The notes beneath the pieces are model-generated. The model had not been told where the DNA came from. It did no database searches and was given only the letters and a program-made list of their open reading frames with translations. A stretch of 64,000 bases of DNA from Pseudomonadaceae bacterium (lineage in GTDB: Bacteria; Pseudomonadota; Gammaproteobacteria; Pseudomonadales; Azotimanducaceae): the NCBI GenBank assembly GCA_024743435.1, contig JANSWO010000012.1, positions 1-64,000 of the forward strand. Direction: 5' to 3'. Below, piece by piece: positions 25,898 through 36,929 of this stretch; the stretch's first letter is position 1, and the number at the start of each line of letters is the position of its first letter. The translations under genes and the position numbers were made by a program.

Positions 25898-27529
25898 CTA
25901 GCCGATAATCCTGTTCGGGTGCGCGAAGATGATATGGAAACAACTGCCTCCATCCTCGTGACGCTGATAGCTGATTCGGGCCTGGTTTGCCTCACACAAC
26001 TCCTTCGAAATATACAGGCCAAGACCAGTGCCGGATGGGGAGTTGGTCACGAAGGGCTCAAACAACGTTGCGACTTTGTCCGGATCAACACCACCGCCAA
26101 TATCGATGACGTCCAGGTATGGTCGCTCGGTTGCACGATCCACCCCGCCTCGAAGCTTGACGTAGCGACGGCCCGACATTTCCATGCTGTAGCGCAGACC
26201 GTTGTTCACCAGATTGGTTAGAACCTGGTTCAGCTGACTTGCGTCTATTCGCAGTTCGGTGTCGGCAGGTTCGACGACAACTTCAATTTCGCAGCCGCCG
26301 TCATCCGGCTCATGGTAGCTGTCTTTGAAGGCATTCAGATGGTCGAGCATGCTCAACAGCACCGGTGACGGCGCCTTTCGTCTGGACAGCTCCAGTACGT
26401 TTTCAACCACCCCATTCATTCGTATGCAGTGGTTATGGATGATGTCCGTCAATCGTGAATCGCCAGCGTCGAGGTTTTTCGATTCCTTCAGCAATTGGCT
26501 GGCGTGGCTGACCGCGCCCAGGGGGTTGCGAATCTCATGCGCAATCGAGGCTGATAGCCGTCCAAGCGCGGCGAGTTTGAGCTGTTGCGCCTGCTGCTGC
26601 ACTTCGCCGGTGTCCTCCAGAAATACGGTGACGTCACCCATGGAGTCATCGCTGCGCACCGATGAGAAATTGATGCGAATTTCGGGTGTGTTCGGAGTCA
26701 GTTGAAATGGGGCAGCACGCAGACTGGTTTGTTCGCGCCAGGCAGAAAGCCGCTCTCGAAGCGGCAGTGGCAACATGAACGTTGCGTCGTGATCGGAAAA
26801 GCCGAGCAGGGCTCTTGCTGAATGATTCACCATGCGCACGCGATCATCACCGTCCACCAGGATGATGCCCGTACGCATACGCTGAACGATGATTTTGTTG
26901 ATGCGCTCAAGATCGGCGAGTTCGATCGCCTGAGTCATTGAGCGAATTTCGTTTTTGCGAAGACGCCGGGACAGGGTTTGGGTAACGCCGGCGATGGTGA
27001 AAAACGCAACGCCCAGCAATCCGGCCTGAAACAGTTCTTCGAACTTGCTGTAGTGGGTGAGGGAGACCAGTGTCTCCTGAAACAGGATGCTGATGCTGGC
27101 CAGGGCTGCGATCGCAAAGCTCATCCGGCCGGGCACTAAGATTGCGCCAACGGCAACGGTGACCACCAGCAAGGTGCCCAGTCCGCTGCCGGTTCCGCCC
27201 GACAGGTAGGTGAACAGACTGAGAGCCAGGACATCCACGCCCACGATGGTGACGGGGAACAACTGATTGCGGACGATGCCCCTCGGCAGGAAACGCATGC
27301 CCAGAGCCACAACGAGGTTCACAGCCAGGTAGGCGAGAGTGGCTTTGTTGAACCACTCCGGATTTTCCTGGCCCAGGCGATTGCTCAGAAAGCTCTGATA
27401 CTGCATGGCGACCAGCGCGATACCGAGAACCACCCGGTAGAGGTTGTAAACGCGGAGCAGCGCTTGCGATTGCTCAAAGCGCCGGCGTTCAACTTCAGCG
27501 ACGATTTCCGATTGGCTGCTATCAGGCAT
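25898..27529 (-). CDS. pilS: Sensor histidine kinase PilS
   Basis: Membrane sensor kinase of 543 residues, partner of PilR. About six hydrophobic segments occupy the first 200 residues. A PAS-like region follows (ERINKIIVQRMRTGIILVDGD). The phospho-acceptor box is SIAHEIRNPLG with His331. The ATPase domain has the N-box NQVLTNLVNNGLRYS and G-box GTGLGLYI. This is the architecture of PilS, which senses membrane pilin. It lies between bamD and pilR, as in Pseudomonas. Confidence 0.93.
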   Translation of the reverse strand: MPDSSQSEIVAEVERRRFEQSQALLRVYNLYRVVLGIALVAMQYQSFLSNRLGQENPEWFNKATLAYLAVNLVVALGMRFLPRGIVRNQLFPVTIVGVDVLALSLFTYLSGGTGSGLGTLLVVTVAVGAILVPGRMSFAIAALASISILFQETLVSLTHYSKFEELFQAGLLGVAFFTIAGVTQTLSRRLRKNEIRSMTQAIELADLERINKIIVQRMRTGIILVDGDDRVRMVNHSARALLGFSDHDATFMLPLPLRERLSAWREQTSLRAAPFQLTPNTPEIRINFSSVRSDDSMGDVTVFLEDTGEVQQQAQQLKLAALGRLSASIAHEIRNPLGAVSHASQLLKESKNLDAGDSRLTDIIHNHCIRMNGVVENVLELSRRKAPSPVLLSMLDHLNAFKDSYHEPDDGGCEIEVVVEPADTELRIDASQLNQVLTNLVNNGLRYSMEMSGRRYVKLRGGVDRATERPYLDVIDIGGGVDPDKVATLFEPFVTNSPSGTGLGLYISKELCEANQARISYQRHEDGGSCFHIIFAHPNRIIG

Positions 27530-27612
27530 GTGCGTGCGAGGTTGGGGTTCGCCTTACCAACATGGTAGCCCGGAAACGTCGCAGTGCGCTCCGGAGTGCA
27601 GTGCCTGCAGGG

Positions 27613-28665
27613 TCAATCGACAAATGGAAGCCAGCTGAATCTGCCCTTGCGTTTGCTGGGCTGAGCGTCGCTGTTTTCAGAGGTGCCGCTCGCTGTTGCG
27701 GTTCGATGTGGGCTCGGCTCATAACCCTCTGGGTGGCGGATAGCCAGTGGCGGTGGAACATCAGGACGATCGAGCAGGCCCAGTGTCACCAGGTTAAGCC
27801 AGGAGCGGTCTCGGTTGCGTACCGCTTCGGTCAAGACCAGATTGCCGCTGTTATCAAACGCCTGATAATCCGGGTAGTTAACCGCGAGGACACGCAGCGC
27901 ATCGTTAGCCGCGTCTTCCAGGCCGAGTTTGTAGTTGGCTTCCACCAGCACGGCAAGGGCATCATCAACGGATGCTGAGCGTGGATAGTTTTCTACCACG
28001 TAGCGGGCGCGATTGGCGCCGGCGACATATGCCCCTCGGCGCATGTAGTAGTCAGCAACATGCACTTCGTGACGGGCGAGGACATCGCGCAGGTACAGCA
28101 TGCGAGCTCGGGCGTCGGGGGCGTAGTTGCTGTCGGGGAAGCGGGACAACATCTGTGTGAAGTCAGCAAATGCCTCGCGTGCGGGCTCTATATCCCGTTT
28201 AGCGGCATCCGTTGTGAACAGGCGATCGAACAGCCCGGCGTTCTTGTTATACGAGGCCAGCCCGCGCAGGTAGTAGGCGTAGTCCACGCTTGGGTGTTGC
28301 GGGTGCAACCGTATGAAGCGATTCGCCGATGCCCGCGCCGCGTCCTGATCGTAGGCCATGTAGTGGGCGTAGATAATCTCCAGCTGCGCCTGCTCGGCAT
28401 AACGCCCGAACGGGAAGCGGGCTTCCAGGCGTTGCAGCGCGTCGATAGCCTGGGAGTAGCTGGCGCTTCGCAACAGTCCCTGTGCCTGGCGGTACATCTG
28501 CTGTTCGGTGCTGTTGATGTCACGAGCTTCCGGATCTTCGTCTTTCTTGCCAAAGAAGGGGATCGACGAACAGCCGGCCAGGAGCAAAGCCATGGCCACT
28601 AGAGCAATTCCGGTGCGGCTTGCACGTGGCATTCGCACGCGCGAAACACGGGCGAAGGATGTCAT
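27613..28665 (-). CDS. bamD: Outer membrane protein assembly lipoprotein BamD
   Basis: Essential lipoprotein of the BAM complex that inserts beta-barrel proteins in the outer membrane. It has 350 residues, longer than the usual 245 because of a C-terminal extension of about 80 residues rich in Pro and Ser. The lipobox is LLAGC with Cys32 as lipid anchor. TPR-like repeats follow (MYRQAQGLLRSASYSQAIDA; PFGRYAEQAQLEIIYAHYM). Starts at 28686, 28665 and 28632 are all possible; none has a strong ribosome binding site, and 28632 would give the most typical signal peptide. It is divergent from rluD. Confidence 0.93.
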   Translation of the reverse strand: MTSFARVSRVRMPRASRTGIALVAMALLLAGCSSIPFFGKKDEDPEARDINSTEQQMYRQAQGLLRSASYSQAIDALQRLEARFPFGRYAEQAQLEIIYAHYMAYDQDAARASANRFIRLHPQHPSVDYAYYLRGLASYNKNAGLFDRLFTTDAAKRDIEPAREAFADFTQMLSRFPDSNYAPDARARMLYLRDVLARHEVHVADYYMRRGAYVAGANRARYVVENYPRSASVDDALAVLVEANYKLGLEDAANDALRVLAVNYPDYQAFDNSGNLVLTEAVRNRDRSWLNLVTLGLLDRPDVPPPLAIRHPEGYEPSPHRTATASGTSENSDAQPSKRKGRFSWLPFVD

Positions 28666-28806
28666 TGTTGAGCTAGGTAGATACATAAAATGATGCCGGT
28701 CGGCGCTGATTCTTAGCCGGAGGTTTGAGGCTGTCTTGCGCAAATCGGGTAATGTATAGCTTTGGTACCCGCTTGTAACCTCCAAGCGACTGATGCGTAG
28801 GGCAAA

Positions 28807-29865
28807 TTGTTCATCGTGAAGCCGGAAAGCGAAACATCGCCCAGCGATCTGCCGCCTGACTCGAAAGCGTTAGATTCGGCCCAGCAGCCCAGGCGCCTTG
28901 AGGTCACCCTTGGATCCGAGGCCGCCGGCAAGCGCATTGACGCGGTGGCAGCGAGCCAGTTCAGTGAGTTTTCCCGCTCGTTGTTGAGCCGATGGCTTAA
29001 GGAAGGGCGGCTCACCTGTAACGGCGAGATCCTTGCCGCCAAGCAGCGGCTTCATGGTGGCGAAACCCTCGAACTCACCGTTCCAGCCCAGACCGATGGC
29101 TGGCACCAGGCGGAAATCGTCGATTTCGACGTCCTGTTTGAGGATGAGGACCTGATCGTTGTCAACAAGCCGGCAGGTCTGGTGGTGCATCCGGGTGCCG
29201 GCAATGCGTCGGGAACCCTTGTTAACGGCCTTCTCGCGCACCGGGCAGAACTGTCCGCGCTACCCCGGGCGGGCATCGTTCATCGCCTGGATAAGGACAC
29301 CAGCGGCTTGATGGTGGTGGCGGCGAGCTACCGGGCCCACACCCAACTGGTTTCGGCGTTGTCTGAACATCGGGTTGCGCGGCGATATGAAGCCATCTGT
29401 GAGGGCGCGCCACCAGCCACCTCAACGATCGATCTACCCATCGGGCGTGACAGCCGGCAGCGAACTCGCCAGGCCGTAGCGCCAGATGGTAAGCGCGCGG
29501 TGACGCACGTCAGCATTAGCCAGCGCTATCGCGCCCACAGCCTGTTAAGTGTCGTTTTAGAAACCGGCCGAACCCATCAGATTCGAGTGCATCTGTCGTA
29601 TCAAGGCTTCCCGCTGGTTGGTGATGCGCGCTACGGCGCTCGTCGCATCGTTCCCGTGGCTGCTTCTGACGCGCTGCGAATGACGATCGAGCGTTTCGAG
29701 CGACAGGCGCTGCACGCAGCAGAGCTCAGCTTCGTCCACCCCGGATCAGGTGAAGAGGTCAGTTTTTCCCAGCCAGCGCCAGCAGACTTCGAGTCACTCC
29801 GCGAGGTGCTGGTTCAAGACGCTCAGCAGCACGAGCGAGACACGTTCGGGGATGATGCTCCGTGA
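28807..29865 (+). CDS. rluD: 23S rRNA pseudouridine synthase RluD
   Basis: Makes pseudouridines in helix 69 of 23S rRNA (positions 1911, 1915, 1917 in E. coli). It has up to 352 residues. An S4 RNA-binding domain lies at about 38-85. The catalytic domain has HRLDKDTSG with Asp162. The start is uncertain: TTG at 28807 has an AGGG site four bases away, GTG at 28816 would be three codons shorter. The N-terminal 30 residues are poorly conserved. It overlaps pgeF by four bases and is divergent from bamD. Confidence 0.93.
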   Translation: MFIVKPESETSPSDLPPDSKALDSAQQPRRLEVTLGSEAAGKRIDAVAASQFSEFSRSLLSRWLKEGRLTCNGEILAAKQRLHGGETLELTVPAQTDGWHQAEIVDFDVLFEDEDLIVVNKPAGLVVHPGAGNASGTLVNGLLAHRAELSALPRAGIVHRLDKDTSGLMVVAASYRAHTQLVSALSEHRVARRYEAICEGAPPATSTIDLPIGRDSRQRTRQAVAPDGKRAVTHVSISQRYRAHSLLSVVLETGRTHQIRVHLSYQGFPLVGDARYGARRIVPVAASDALRMTIERFERQALHAAELSFVHPGSGEEVSFSQPAPADFESLREVLVQDAQQHERDTFGDDAP

Positions 29866-30602
29866 GCCGATTGGGGCAATCGCGTGACTACGTGCTGGCA
29901 GACCTTGAGCCGGGCGTGCGAGTGTTCGCGACAACGCGCTCTGCTGGTGCATCCGCCGGCGCTTCCGTTGGTGAATGGGCCAGTTTTAATCTGGCCAGCC
30001 ACGTGGAGGATGATCCAGATGCGGTTGCAGAGAATCGAACTCGCCTGTGTCAGGAGCTCGGCTTGCAGCGGGTTCAGTGGTTGAACCAGGTGCACGGCAT
30101 CGATGTGCTGTGCGCCGATGAAGAGACTGCTCTAACGGTGCCAACGGCGGATGCGGCATTCACAACGCGGCGCGGCCTGGCGCTCGCTGTGCTCACGGCA
30201 GACTGTCTTCCCGTTGTCCTGCTGACGGATCAGGCGGTCGGCGTTGCCCACTGCGGCTGGCGAGGCCTTGCCGCCGGCATTCTCAGCCACCTTGCCGAGG
30301 CGATGCCGGGACAGCTGACGTCCGCCTGGTTCGGCCCGGGCATTTGCGGTGGCTGTTATCAGGTAGATGCCTCATTGTCCGAGGCGTTTGCAGAGGCCCA
30401 TCTCTCTGGGGCGATCGGCGACGACGAAGCAGACGGCAAGGTTCGGCTATCGCTCGCGACCGTCGCGCAGAATCAACTCAGGGCAATGGGCTGCGAGCGA
30501 ATTGAGCCGTCGAATTGCTGCAGCCTGTGCGACGAGCGTTTTTACTCCTACCGGCGCTGTGCAACGACCGGGCGAATGGCGACCGTGGTGTGCCGAGACT
30601 AA
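29862..30602 (+). CDS. pgeF: Multicopper-laccase-like protein PgeF (YfiH)
   Basis: 246-residue member of the DUF152/YfiH family, linked to peptidoglycan fidelity and shown in some bacteria to act on purine nucleosides. The metal ligands expected for the family are present: His in QVHGIDV, Cys in TADCLPV and His in GVAHCGWRG. The GTG start overlaps the rluD stop (GTGA). rluD-pgeF is a conserved pair in gammaproteobacteria. Confidence 0.9.
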   Translation: MSRLGQSRDYVLADLEPGVRVFATTRSAGASAGASVGEWASFNLASHVEDDPDAVAENRTRLCQELGLQRVQWLNQVHGIDVLCADEETALTVPTADAAFTTRRGLALAVLTADCLPVVLLTDQAVGVAHCGWRGLAAGILSHLAEAMPGQLTSAWFGPGICGGCYQVDASLSEAFAEAHLSGAIGDDEADGKVRLSLATVAQNQLRAMGCERIEPSNCCSLCDERFYSYRRCATTGRMATVVCRD

Positions 30603-30690
30603 CTAAGCAACGAGCTTTCTCGATCGGAGCAAGCTCGCATCCAGGCTCCCATCATCGTTGACTCGACTCTTCAATGAGAGAGGGCTGGTT

Positions 30691-31179
30691 TTACGGAGTG
30701 CAGTACTCTGCCACCCCGCGCTGGGCTTCAGAGATTCGGCGCTGACGCTCTTCCTCGGGCATGGCTCGCAATTCGCCGTCGTCGCTGCGCACACGAATGC
30801 GCGAGCGTACGCTGAGCTGGTCCAGCAGGCTGCGAGACTTGTCGCAGTTTTCGCCGGTGATGCGCGCAATTTCATCCTGACGAGCTTGCTCGGCGCTTTG
30901 CAGCCCCTCCAGAACAGCCTGTTGGCTATCGCTGAGTTCACTGCCATCCGCCGCTCGCGGCGAGCCTGGTGTGGCGCGAGCGGGGCTGGGTGTTGGAGCT
31001 GGCGTTTTGCTGGCCGAGCTACCAGCGCCCGGCAGGGTGCTTACCTCGACGGCGTCCACACCGTAGGGCTTCTGCTGGGTGTAGTTAACGACGCCATTGC
31101 TGTCTACCCAGCGCCAGAACGTGTCGGCGTGCGTTAACGAGGCCGGCAGAAGCGTTGTTAACGCTAGAATTACGGCCAT
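30691..31179 (-). CDS. Exported DUF4124-domain protein
   Basis: 162 residues. A signal peptide (MAVILALTTLLPASLTHA) precedes a DUF4124 motif (FWRWVDSNGVVNYTQQKP). A Pro/Ala/Ser-rich linker and a charged helical C-terminal half (EEERQRRISEAQRGVAEYC) follow. Function is unknown; DUF4124 proteins are common periplasmic proteins of gammaproteobacteria. A longer frame begins at 31296 but its first 39 residues look unlike an export signal, so 31179 is preferred with moderate certainty. It stands alone between pgeF and the divergent ilvI. Confidence 0.75.
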   Translation of the reverse strand: MAVILALTTLLPASLTHADTFWRWVDSNGVVNYTQQKPYGVDAVEVSTLPGAGSSASKTPAPTPSPARATPGSPRAADGSELSDSQQAVLEGLQSAEQARQDEIARITGENCDKSRSLLDQLSVRSRIRVRSDDGELRAMPEEERQRRISEAQRGVAEYCTP

Positions 31180-31412
31180 TCGGGTCGCTCGGCGTCCTTC
31201 GCCCGTGAATTTGGTCGCGAGGCTAGCGGCAAAACCACTGCTGGCTATGCGCGTAGCGGTCATCAGGCTCGTTGAGAGAAGCGATAAACGTGACATTTCA
31301 ACCCCGGTTGGGTGTCGTAAACAGGTGATTCTAAGGCTATCACAGGCTCATGTGCTGCCCTCAGTGCGGGTTGGACCCGGTTGTGAGGCAGTTCACACAG
31401 GCTTCGTGTCCG

Positions 31413-31441
31413 TTGACATGATTTTAGCCAACCCTAAGAAT
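31413..31441 (+). promoter_or_regulatory. Candidate sigma70 promoter of ilvIH
   Basis: A perfect -35 box TTGACA (31413-31418), a 17-bp spacer and AAGAAT (31436-31441, four of six matches to the -10 consensus) lie 50 bases before the ilvI start. No leader peptide rich in Leu, Ile or Val is seen between this and ilvI, so classical attenuation is not supported. Confidence 0.5.
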
Positions 31442-31491
31442 ACCCGGCGCTTTTTACCCCTGACCCGATATCTGACGAAAGAGAATATTCC

Positions 31492-33240
31492 GTGGAGCTG
31501 TTATCCGGCGGCGATATGCTCATCCGCGCTCTGCAGGATGAGGGTGTCGAATACATCTTTGGCTACCCTGGTGGTTCGGCCTTGCACATCTATGACGCCA
31601 TCTTCCGGCAACAGAAGGTGGATCATATCCTTGTGCGCCACGAGCAGGCTGCCACGCACATGGCTGATGGCTATGCCCGCGCGACCGGCAAGCCAGGCGT
31701 TGTTCTGGTCACCAGCGGTCCGGGTGCCACCAACGCCATCACCGGTATTGCGACCGCGCACATGGATTCTGTGCCAATGGTCGTCATCTCGGGGCAGGTG
31801 CCGTCGGATCTGATCGGCACAGACGCCTTTCAGGAAACGGACATGATCGGGATCTCCAGGCCAGTGGTGAAACACTCGTTCCTGGTCACCTCGCTTGAAG
31901 ACATCCCCGAGATCATCAAGAAGGCGTTCTTCATCGCCACCAGTGGCCGACCCGGCCCGGTTGTTATTGATGTGCCCAAGGATGTGACCGACCCGGCGAC
32001 AACCGCGCCCTACAACTATCCTGCTACCGTCGACATGCGTTCATACCGGCCCAGCCAGCGCGGCCATACCGGACAAATCAAGAAAGCTGCGCGTGCGCTG
32101 CTGAATGCGAAGCGCCCGGTTATCTACAGTGGCGGCGGTGTGGTTCTCGGTGACGGCAGTGAGCCATTACGATCGCTGGCGCGCCGCCTGGGATTCCCCG
32201 TAACGAACACACTGATGGGTTTGGGTGCTTTCCCTGGTAACGATCCCCAGTTCCTGGGCATGCTCGGCATGCACGGAACGTATCAGGCCAACATGGCGAT
32301 GCATCACGCGGATCTGATCCTGGCCATAGGCGCTCGCTTTGATGACCGGGTAACCAACAATCCGTCGAAGTTCTGTCCCGACGCAACGGTTGTGCACGTT
32401 GATGTCGATCCGGCGTCGATCGCCAAGATCGTGACCGCGGACATTCCGATCGTTGGTCCGGTGCTACCGGTTCTCAAGGAACTCGATGCTCAGGTTGAGG
32501 CACTGCTGGCCGACAATCCAGGCGCTCAGGACAGCGAAGCGCTGGCGGATTGGTCCAGGCGGATCGACGGTTGGCGCGAAGAACACGGCCTGAACCATCA
32601 CCTTGCGAGCGAAGGCGCCGAGCCGATCATGCCGCAACGGGTCATCCAGTCGCTGTATCGGGTCACCGGTGGCAACGCCTACGTGACATCCGATGTCGGC
32701 CAGCATCAGATGTTCGCCGCTCAGTACTACCACTTTCCTGAGCCACGTCGCTGGATCAATTCCGGCGGCTTGGGAACGATGGGCTTTGGTCTGCCATCCG
32801 CCATGGGGGTGCAGATGGCATTTCCAGATGCGACCGTCGCCTGCGTTACGGGTGAGGGGAGCTTCATGATGAACGCTCAGGAGATGTCTACCTGCCTGCA
32901 ATACGGTCTTCCGATAAAAATCGTTTGTCTGAATAACCAGGCCCTGGGCATGGTGAAGCAATGGCAGGACATGCAGTACGGCGGCCGCCATTCCCAAAGC
33001 ACGTACAGCGATTCCCTGCCTGATTTCAAGACGCTCGCCGAAGCCTATGGCCACGTCGGTATCCGCGTTGATTCAGCGGACGATCTTGATGCGGCGATGG
33101 AGGAGACCTTTAGCCCGGCCAACGCCAGCAAGCTAGTGCTGCTCGACGTTGGCGTTGATCCACGAGAACACGTGTATCCGATGGCGATTAAAGGCGGCTC
33201 CATGCGCGACATGGTGCTGTCCCGGTCGGAGGCTACGTAA
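31492..33240 (+). CDS. ilvI: Acetolactate synthase large subunit
   Basis: Thiamine diphosphate enzyme that makes acetolactate or acetohydroxybutyrate, the first shared step of valine, leucine and isoleucine synthesis. It has 582 residues. The start GTG gives [19 protein letters not shown], the conserved family start. EYIFGYPGG carries the glutamate region near the cofactor, and [18 protein letters not shown] with LNNQ forms the Mg-diphosphate site. It overlaps ilvH by one base (TAATG), forming an ilvIH operon. Confidence 0.95.
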   Translation: MELLSGGDMLIRALQDEGVEYIFGYPGGSALHIYDAIFRQQKVDHILVRHEQAATHMADGYARATGKPGVVLVTSGPGATNAITGIATAHMDSVPMVVISGQVPSDLIGTDAFQETDMIGISRPVVKHSFLVTSLEDIPEIIKKAFFIATSGRPGPVVIDVPKDVTDPATTAPYNYPATVDMRSYRPSQRGHTGQIKKAARALLNAKRPVIYSGGGVVLGDGSEPLRSLARRLGFPVTNTLMGLGAFPGNDPQFLGMLGMHGTYQANMAMHHADLILAIGARFDDRVTNNPSKFCPDATVVHVDVDPASIAKIVTADIPIVGPVLPVLKELDAQVEALLADNPGAQDSEALADWSRRIDGWREEHGLNHHLASEGAEPIMPQRVIQSLYRVTGGNAYVTSDVGQHQMFAAQYYHFPEPRRWINSGGLGTMGFGLPSAMGVQMAFPDATVACVTGEGSFMMNAQEMSTCLQYGLPIKIVCLNNQALGMVKQWQDMQYGGRHSQSTYSDSLPDFKTLAEAYGHVGIRVDSADDLDAAMEETFSPANASKLVLLDVGVDPREHVYPMAIKGGSMRDMVLSRSEAT

Positions 33241-33731
33241 TGCGCAGAATCATTGCCGTTCTCATTGAAAACGAATCCGGTGCGCTGTCACGCGTGCTTG
33301 GGCTGTTTGCCCAGCGTGGCTACAACATCGAGACGTTGACGGTTGCTCCTACGGATGATGCAACGTTGTCGCGAATAACCTTGACGACGCTGGGCGACAC
33401 CCAGCGCATCGAGCAGATCACCAAGCAGCTCAACAAGCTCATCGAGGTGGTCAAAGTGGTCGATCTTTGTGAAGACGACCACATCGAACGTGAGATCATG
33501 TTGATCAAAGTACGGGCGGAAGGCAGCGAGCGCGCCGAACTCAAGCGCACTGCCGATGTGTTTCGTGGCCAGATCGTCGACGTCACACCGCGCACTTACA
33601 CGGTTCAGCTTACGGGCCCGACTGCCAAGCTGGATGCTTTCGTTCGAGCCATGGAAGTCGGCACGATTGTCGAAGTGGTTCGATCGGGTGTGTCCGGTAT
33701 CGGTCGCGGCGATAAAGCGCTGACGATCTGA
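33240..33731 (+). CDS. ilvH: Acetolactate synthase small (regulatory) subunit
   Basis: Regulatory partner of IlvI, 163 residues, with an N-terminal ACT domain (IIAVLIENESGALSRVLGLF) that binds valine for feedback control, and the usual C-terminal half. Length and sequence fit the IlvH type. Its ATG overlaps the ilvI stop by one base. Confidence 0.95.
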   Translation: MRRIIAVLIENESGALSRVLGLFAQRGYNIETLTVAPTDDATLSRITLTTLGDTQRIEQITKQLNKLIEVVKVVDLCEDDHIEREIMLIKVRAEGSERAELKRTADVFRGQIVDVTPRTYTVQLTGPTAKLDAFVRAMEVGTIVEVVRSGVSGIGRGDKALTI

Positions 33732-33766
33732 CCCTGCCAGCGCAGGCCAAAGGCCAGTTGGGCTGA

Positions 33767-34879
<1,113 letters not shown>

Positions 34880-34957
34880 CCGTTAAGCTGGACCAGAGCG
34901 CGGCCGGACGCGGCAAGTGTCCGGCGGCCGGTTGCACAGGCTGCTGGGGAGCAAGTC

Positions 34958-35851
34958 ATGGCGGATGAGCATCGTGATGAAGCAGGCAGCGCAACGGATG
35001 CTGCATCTGCATCTGCTGGCGATTCTGTGGCGTCCGAGGGGAACTCGGCCGCGCGCCTGAGCCGGCGTGCCCGGCTTCGCCAGGAGCTTCGTGAGCGCCG
35101 CAAGCGGGGCGTTTATCTGCTACCCAATATGATTACCACCGGCGCTATGTTCGCCGGTTTCTTTGCCATCGTTGCGGGTATGAACGGGGATTTCGTGCCG
35201 GCCGCATTGGCCATCTTTGTGGCGGCGCTTCTTGATACCGCCGATGGGCGAGTCGCCCGCATGACGCATACGGAAAGTGATTTCGGGGCGGAGTACGACA
35301 GTTTGTCGGATATGGTCGCGTTCGGTGTGGCTCCGGCCCTCGTGGCCTTCGCCTGGTCGGTATCGACACTCGGGCGTGTTGGCTGGGTGGCAACCTTCAT
35401 CTACATGGCGTGCGCCGCTCTGCGACTCGCCAGGTTCAACACGGCGCCGAGCGACAATACGGCGTTCACTGGTCTTGCCAGCCCCGCAGCCGCTGGCGTC
35501 ATCGCCAGTGCAGTCTGGTCCTGGCAGGACAGCTTCCCTGGGCAAGTCCCATCGCAAAGCGTGGCGATTGGCATGGCCGCGGTAACAGCACTCGTCGGCC
35601 TGCTGATGGTCTCTAATTTCCGCTACTTCTCACCTAAAATGCTCGGTCTCAAAGGCCGTGTGCCCTTTGTTGTTCTCGTTGTTGTCGCGCTCGGCTTCGC
35701 CATTGTGCTGGCAGACCCACCCCGGGTTCTGCTGTTGCTGGCTGTCTTGTATGCGCTGTCCGGTCCGGTTCTGTGGTGTGTTGACCGATACAAGGGTCGT
35801 TCAGCAAAGGCGTCCGGCGATCCCGACGGCTTTGAGGCTGATGATCTTTGA
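34958..35851 (+). CDS. pssA: CDP-diacylglycerol-serine O-phosphatidyltransferase
   Basis: Integral membrane enzyme that makes phosphatidylserine, precursor of phosphatidylethanolamine. It has 297 residues. The CDP-alcohol phosphotransferase motif DG-x2-AR-x8-G-x3-D-x3-D is present in TADGRVARMTHTESDFG followed by AEYDSLSD. Seven or eight hydrophobic segments follow. It has an N-terminal cytoplasmic tail of about 45 residues rich in Ala and Ser, then a basic stretch. This is the subclass II enzyme, often next to ilvC as here. Confidence 0.93.
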   Translation: MADEHRDEAGSATDAASASAGDSVASEGNSAARLSRRARLRQELRERRKRGVYLLPNMITTGAMFAGFFAIVAGMNGDFVPAALAIFVAALLDTADGRVARMTHTESDFGAEYDSLSDMVAFGVAPALVAFAWSVSTLGRVGWVATFIYMACAALRLARFNTAPSDNTAFTGLASPAAAGVIASAVWSWQDSFPGQVPSQSVAIGMAAVTALVGLLMVSNFRYFSPKMLGLKGRVPFVVLVVVALGFAIVLADPPRVLLLLAVLYALSGPVLWCVDRYKGRSAKASGDPDGFEADDL

Positions 35852-35958
35852 TCGAACTTCTTTCGGCCTGCGCACTCTAACGTAGGGCAAGCCAGCTCCC
35901 ACGCGTTGACCAGCAGCGTCGCAGCTCGCCTGCCCAGCACTGACAGCAGGAACAGAAG

Positions 35959-36924
35959 ATGTTGATTCGAAGTAAGAAGCCCGGAGCTATTCTCCCGAGC
36001 GAGATAACGCCGGAAACGAGCTATTTGAACCGGCGCAGGTTGCTTGCCGGGATAGCCAGTGGCGTCGTGCTTGCGGGTTGCGCGGAATCCAGTGCCAGTG
36101 CACCTGACGAGCAAGCTGTTGCCTCAGATGGGCAAGCGCCTGCTCCTGGCCTTGATGCGATCACGCCAGAAGAGATAGCCACCAGCTACAACAACTTCTA
36201 CGAGTTCGGCACAGGCAAGGGTGACCCGGCCCGCTATGCCCACGAGCTCACCACCACGCCCTGGTCCGTCTCGGTCAGCGGTCTTGTGGACAAACCGGCG
36301 AGCTGGGCTTTGGAAGACCTGCTGGCTGGGCTGACGCCAGAGGATCGAATCTACCGTTTCCGCTGTGTTGAAGCCTGGTCCATGGTCATTCCATGGCTCG
36401 GCATCCCACTGTCCGCCGTGCTCGACAAGGTGGGCGTAGATTCGTCAGCGAAATACGTGGCTTTTGAGACACTGAAGCGACCGTCGGAGATGCGTGGCCA
36501 ACGCTCCGCGTTCTCCGGTATCGACTGGCCCTACGTCGAGGGGCTGCGAATTGACGAAGCGATGCATCCGCTGACGACGCTGGCGGTGGGCATGTACGGC
36601 AAACCGTTGCCGAACCAGAACGGCGCGCCGCTGCGCTTGGTGGTGCCGTGGAAATACGGCTTCAAGAGCATCAAATCCATCGTTGGCATTCGGCTCACCA
36701 GGCGCGAGCCACCGACCACCTGGAATCGGTTGAACGCGCGGGAGTATGGCTTCTATTCGAACGTGAACCCCGAGGTAGACCATCCGCGCTGGAGCCAGGC
36801 GAGCGAGCGCCGGTTGCCGAGTACGTTTCTGCAACCGAATCGCATTGAGACGCGCATGTTTAACGGCTACGCCGAGGAAGTCGCTTCGCTCTATTCGGGC
36901 ATGGACCTGAAGAAGCACTACTAG
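35959..36924 (+). CDS. msrP: Periplasmic methionine sulfoxide reductase catalytic subunit MsrP
   Basis: Molybdopterin enzyme that repairs oxidised methionines in periplasmic proteins. It has 321 residues. A twin-arginine signal ([17 protein letters not shown], from 24) exports the folded protein. Cys136 in [10 protein letters not shown] is the molybdenum ligand. The signal ends in VVLAGC (36-41), which also reads as a lipobox, so the protein might be a Tat-exported lipoprotein; Cys41 is followed by a Ser/Ala/Pro-rich linker of about 25 residues. It pairs with msrQ five bases downstream. Confidence 0.93.
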   Translation: MLIRSKKPGAILPSEITPETSYLNRRRLLAGIASGVVLAGCAESSASAPDEQAVASDGQAPAPGLDAITPEEIATSYNNFYEFGTGKGDPARYAHELTTTPWSVSVSGLVDKPASWALEDLLAGLTPEDRIYRFRCVEAWSMVIPWLGIPLSAVLDKVGVDSSAKYVAFETLKRPSEMRGQRSAFSGIDWPYVEGLRIDEAMHPLTTLAVGMYGKPLPNQNGAPLRLVVPWKYGFKSIKSIVGIRLTRREPPTTWNRLNAREYGFYSNVNPEVDHPRWSQASERRLPSTFLQPNRIETRMFNGYAEEVASLYSGMDLKKHY

Positions 36925-36929
36925 CCGCC

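Noticed and set aside
31350-31421. Short frame MCCPQCGLDPVVRQFTQASC... as an ilv leader peptide
   Set aside because: Not rich in Leu, Ile or Val, and it ends over the -35 box of the candidate ilvI promoter, so it would not be on the ilv transcript.
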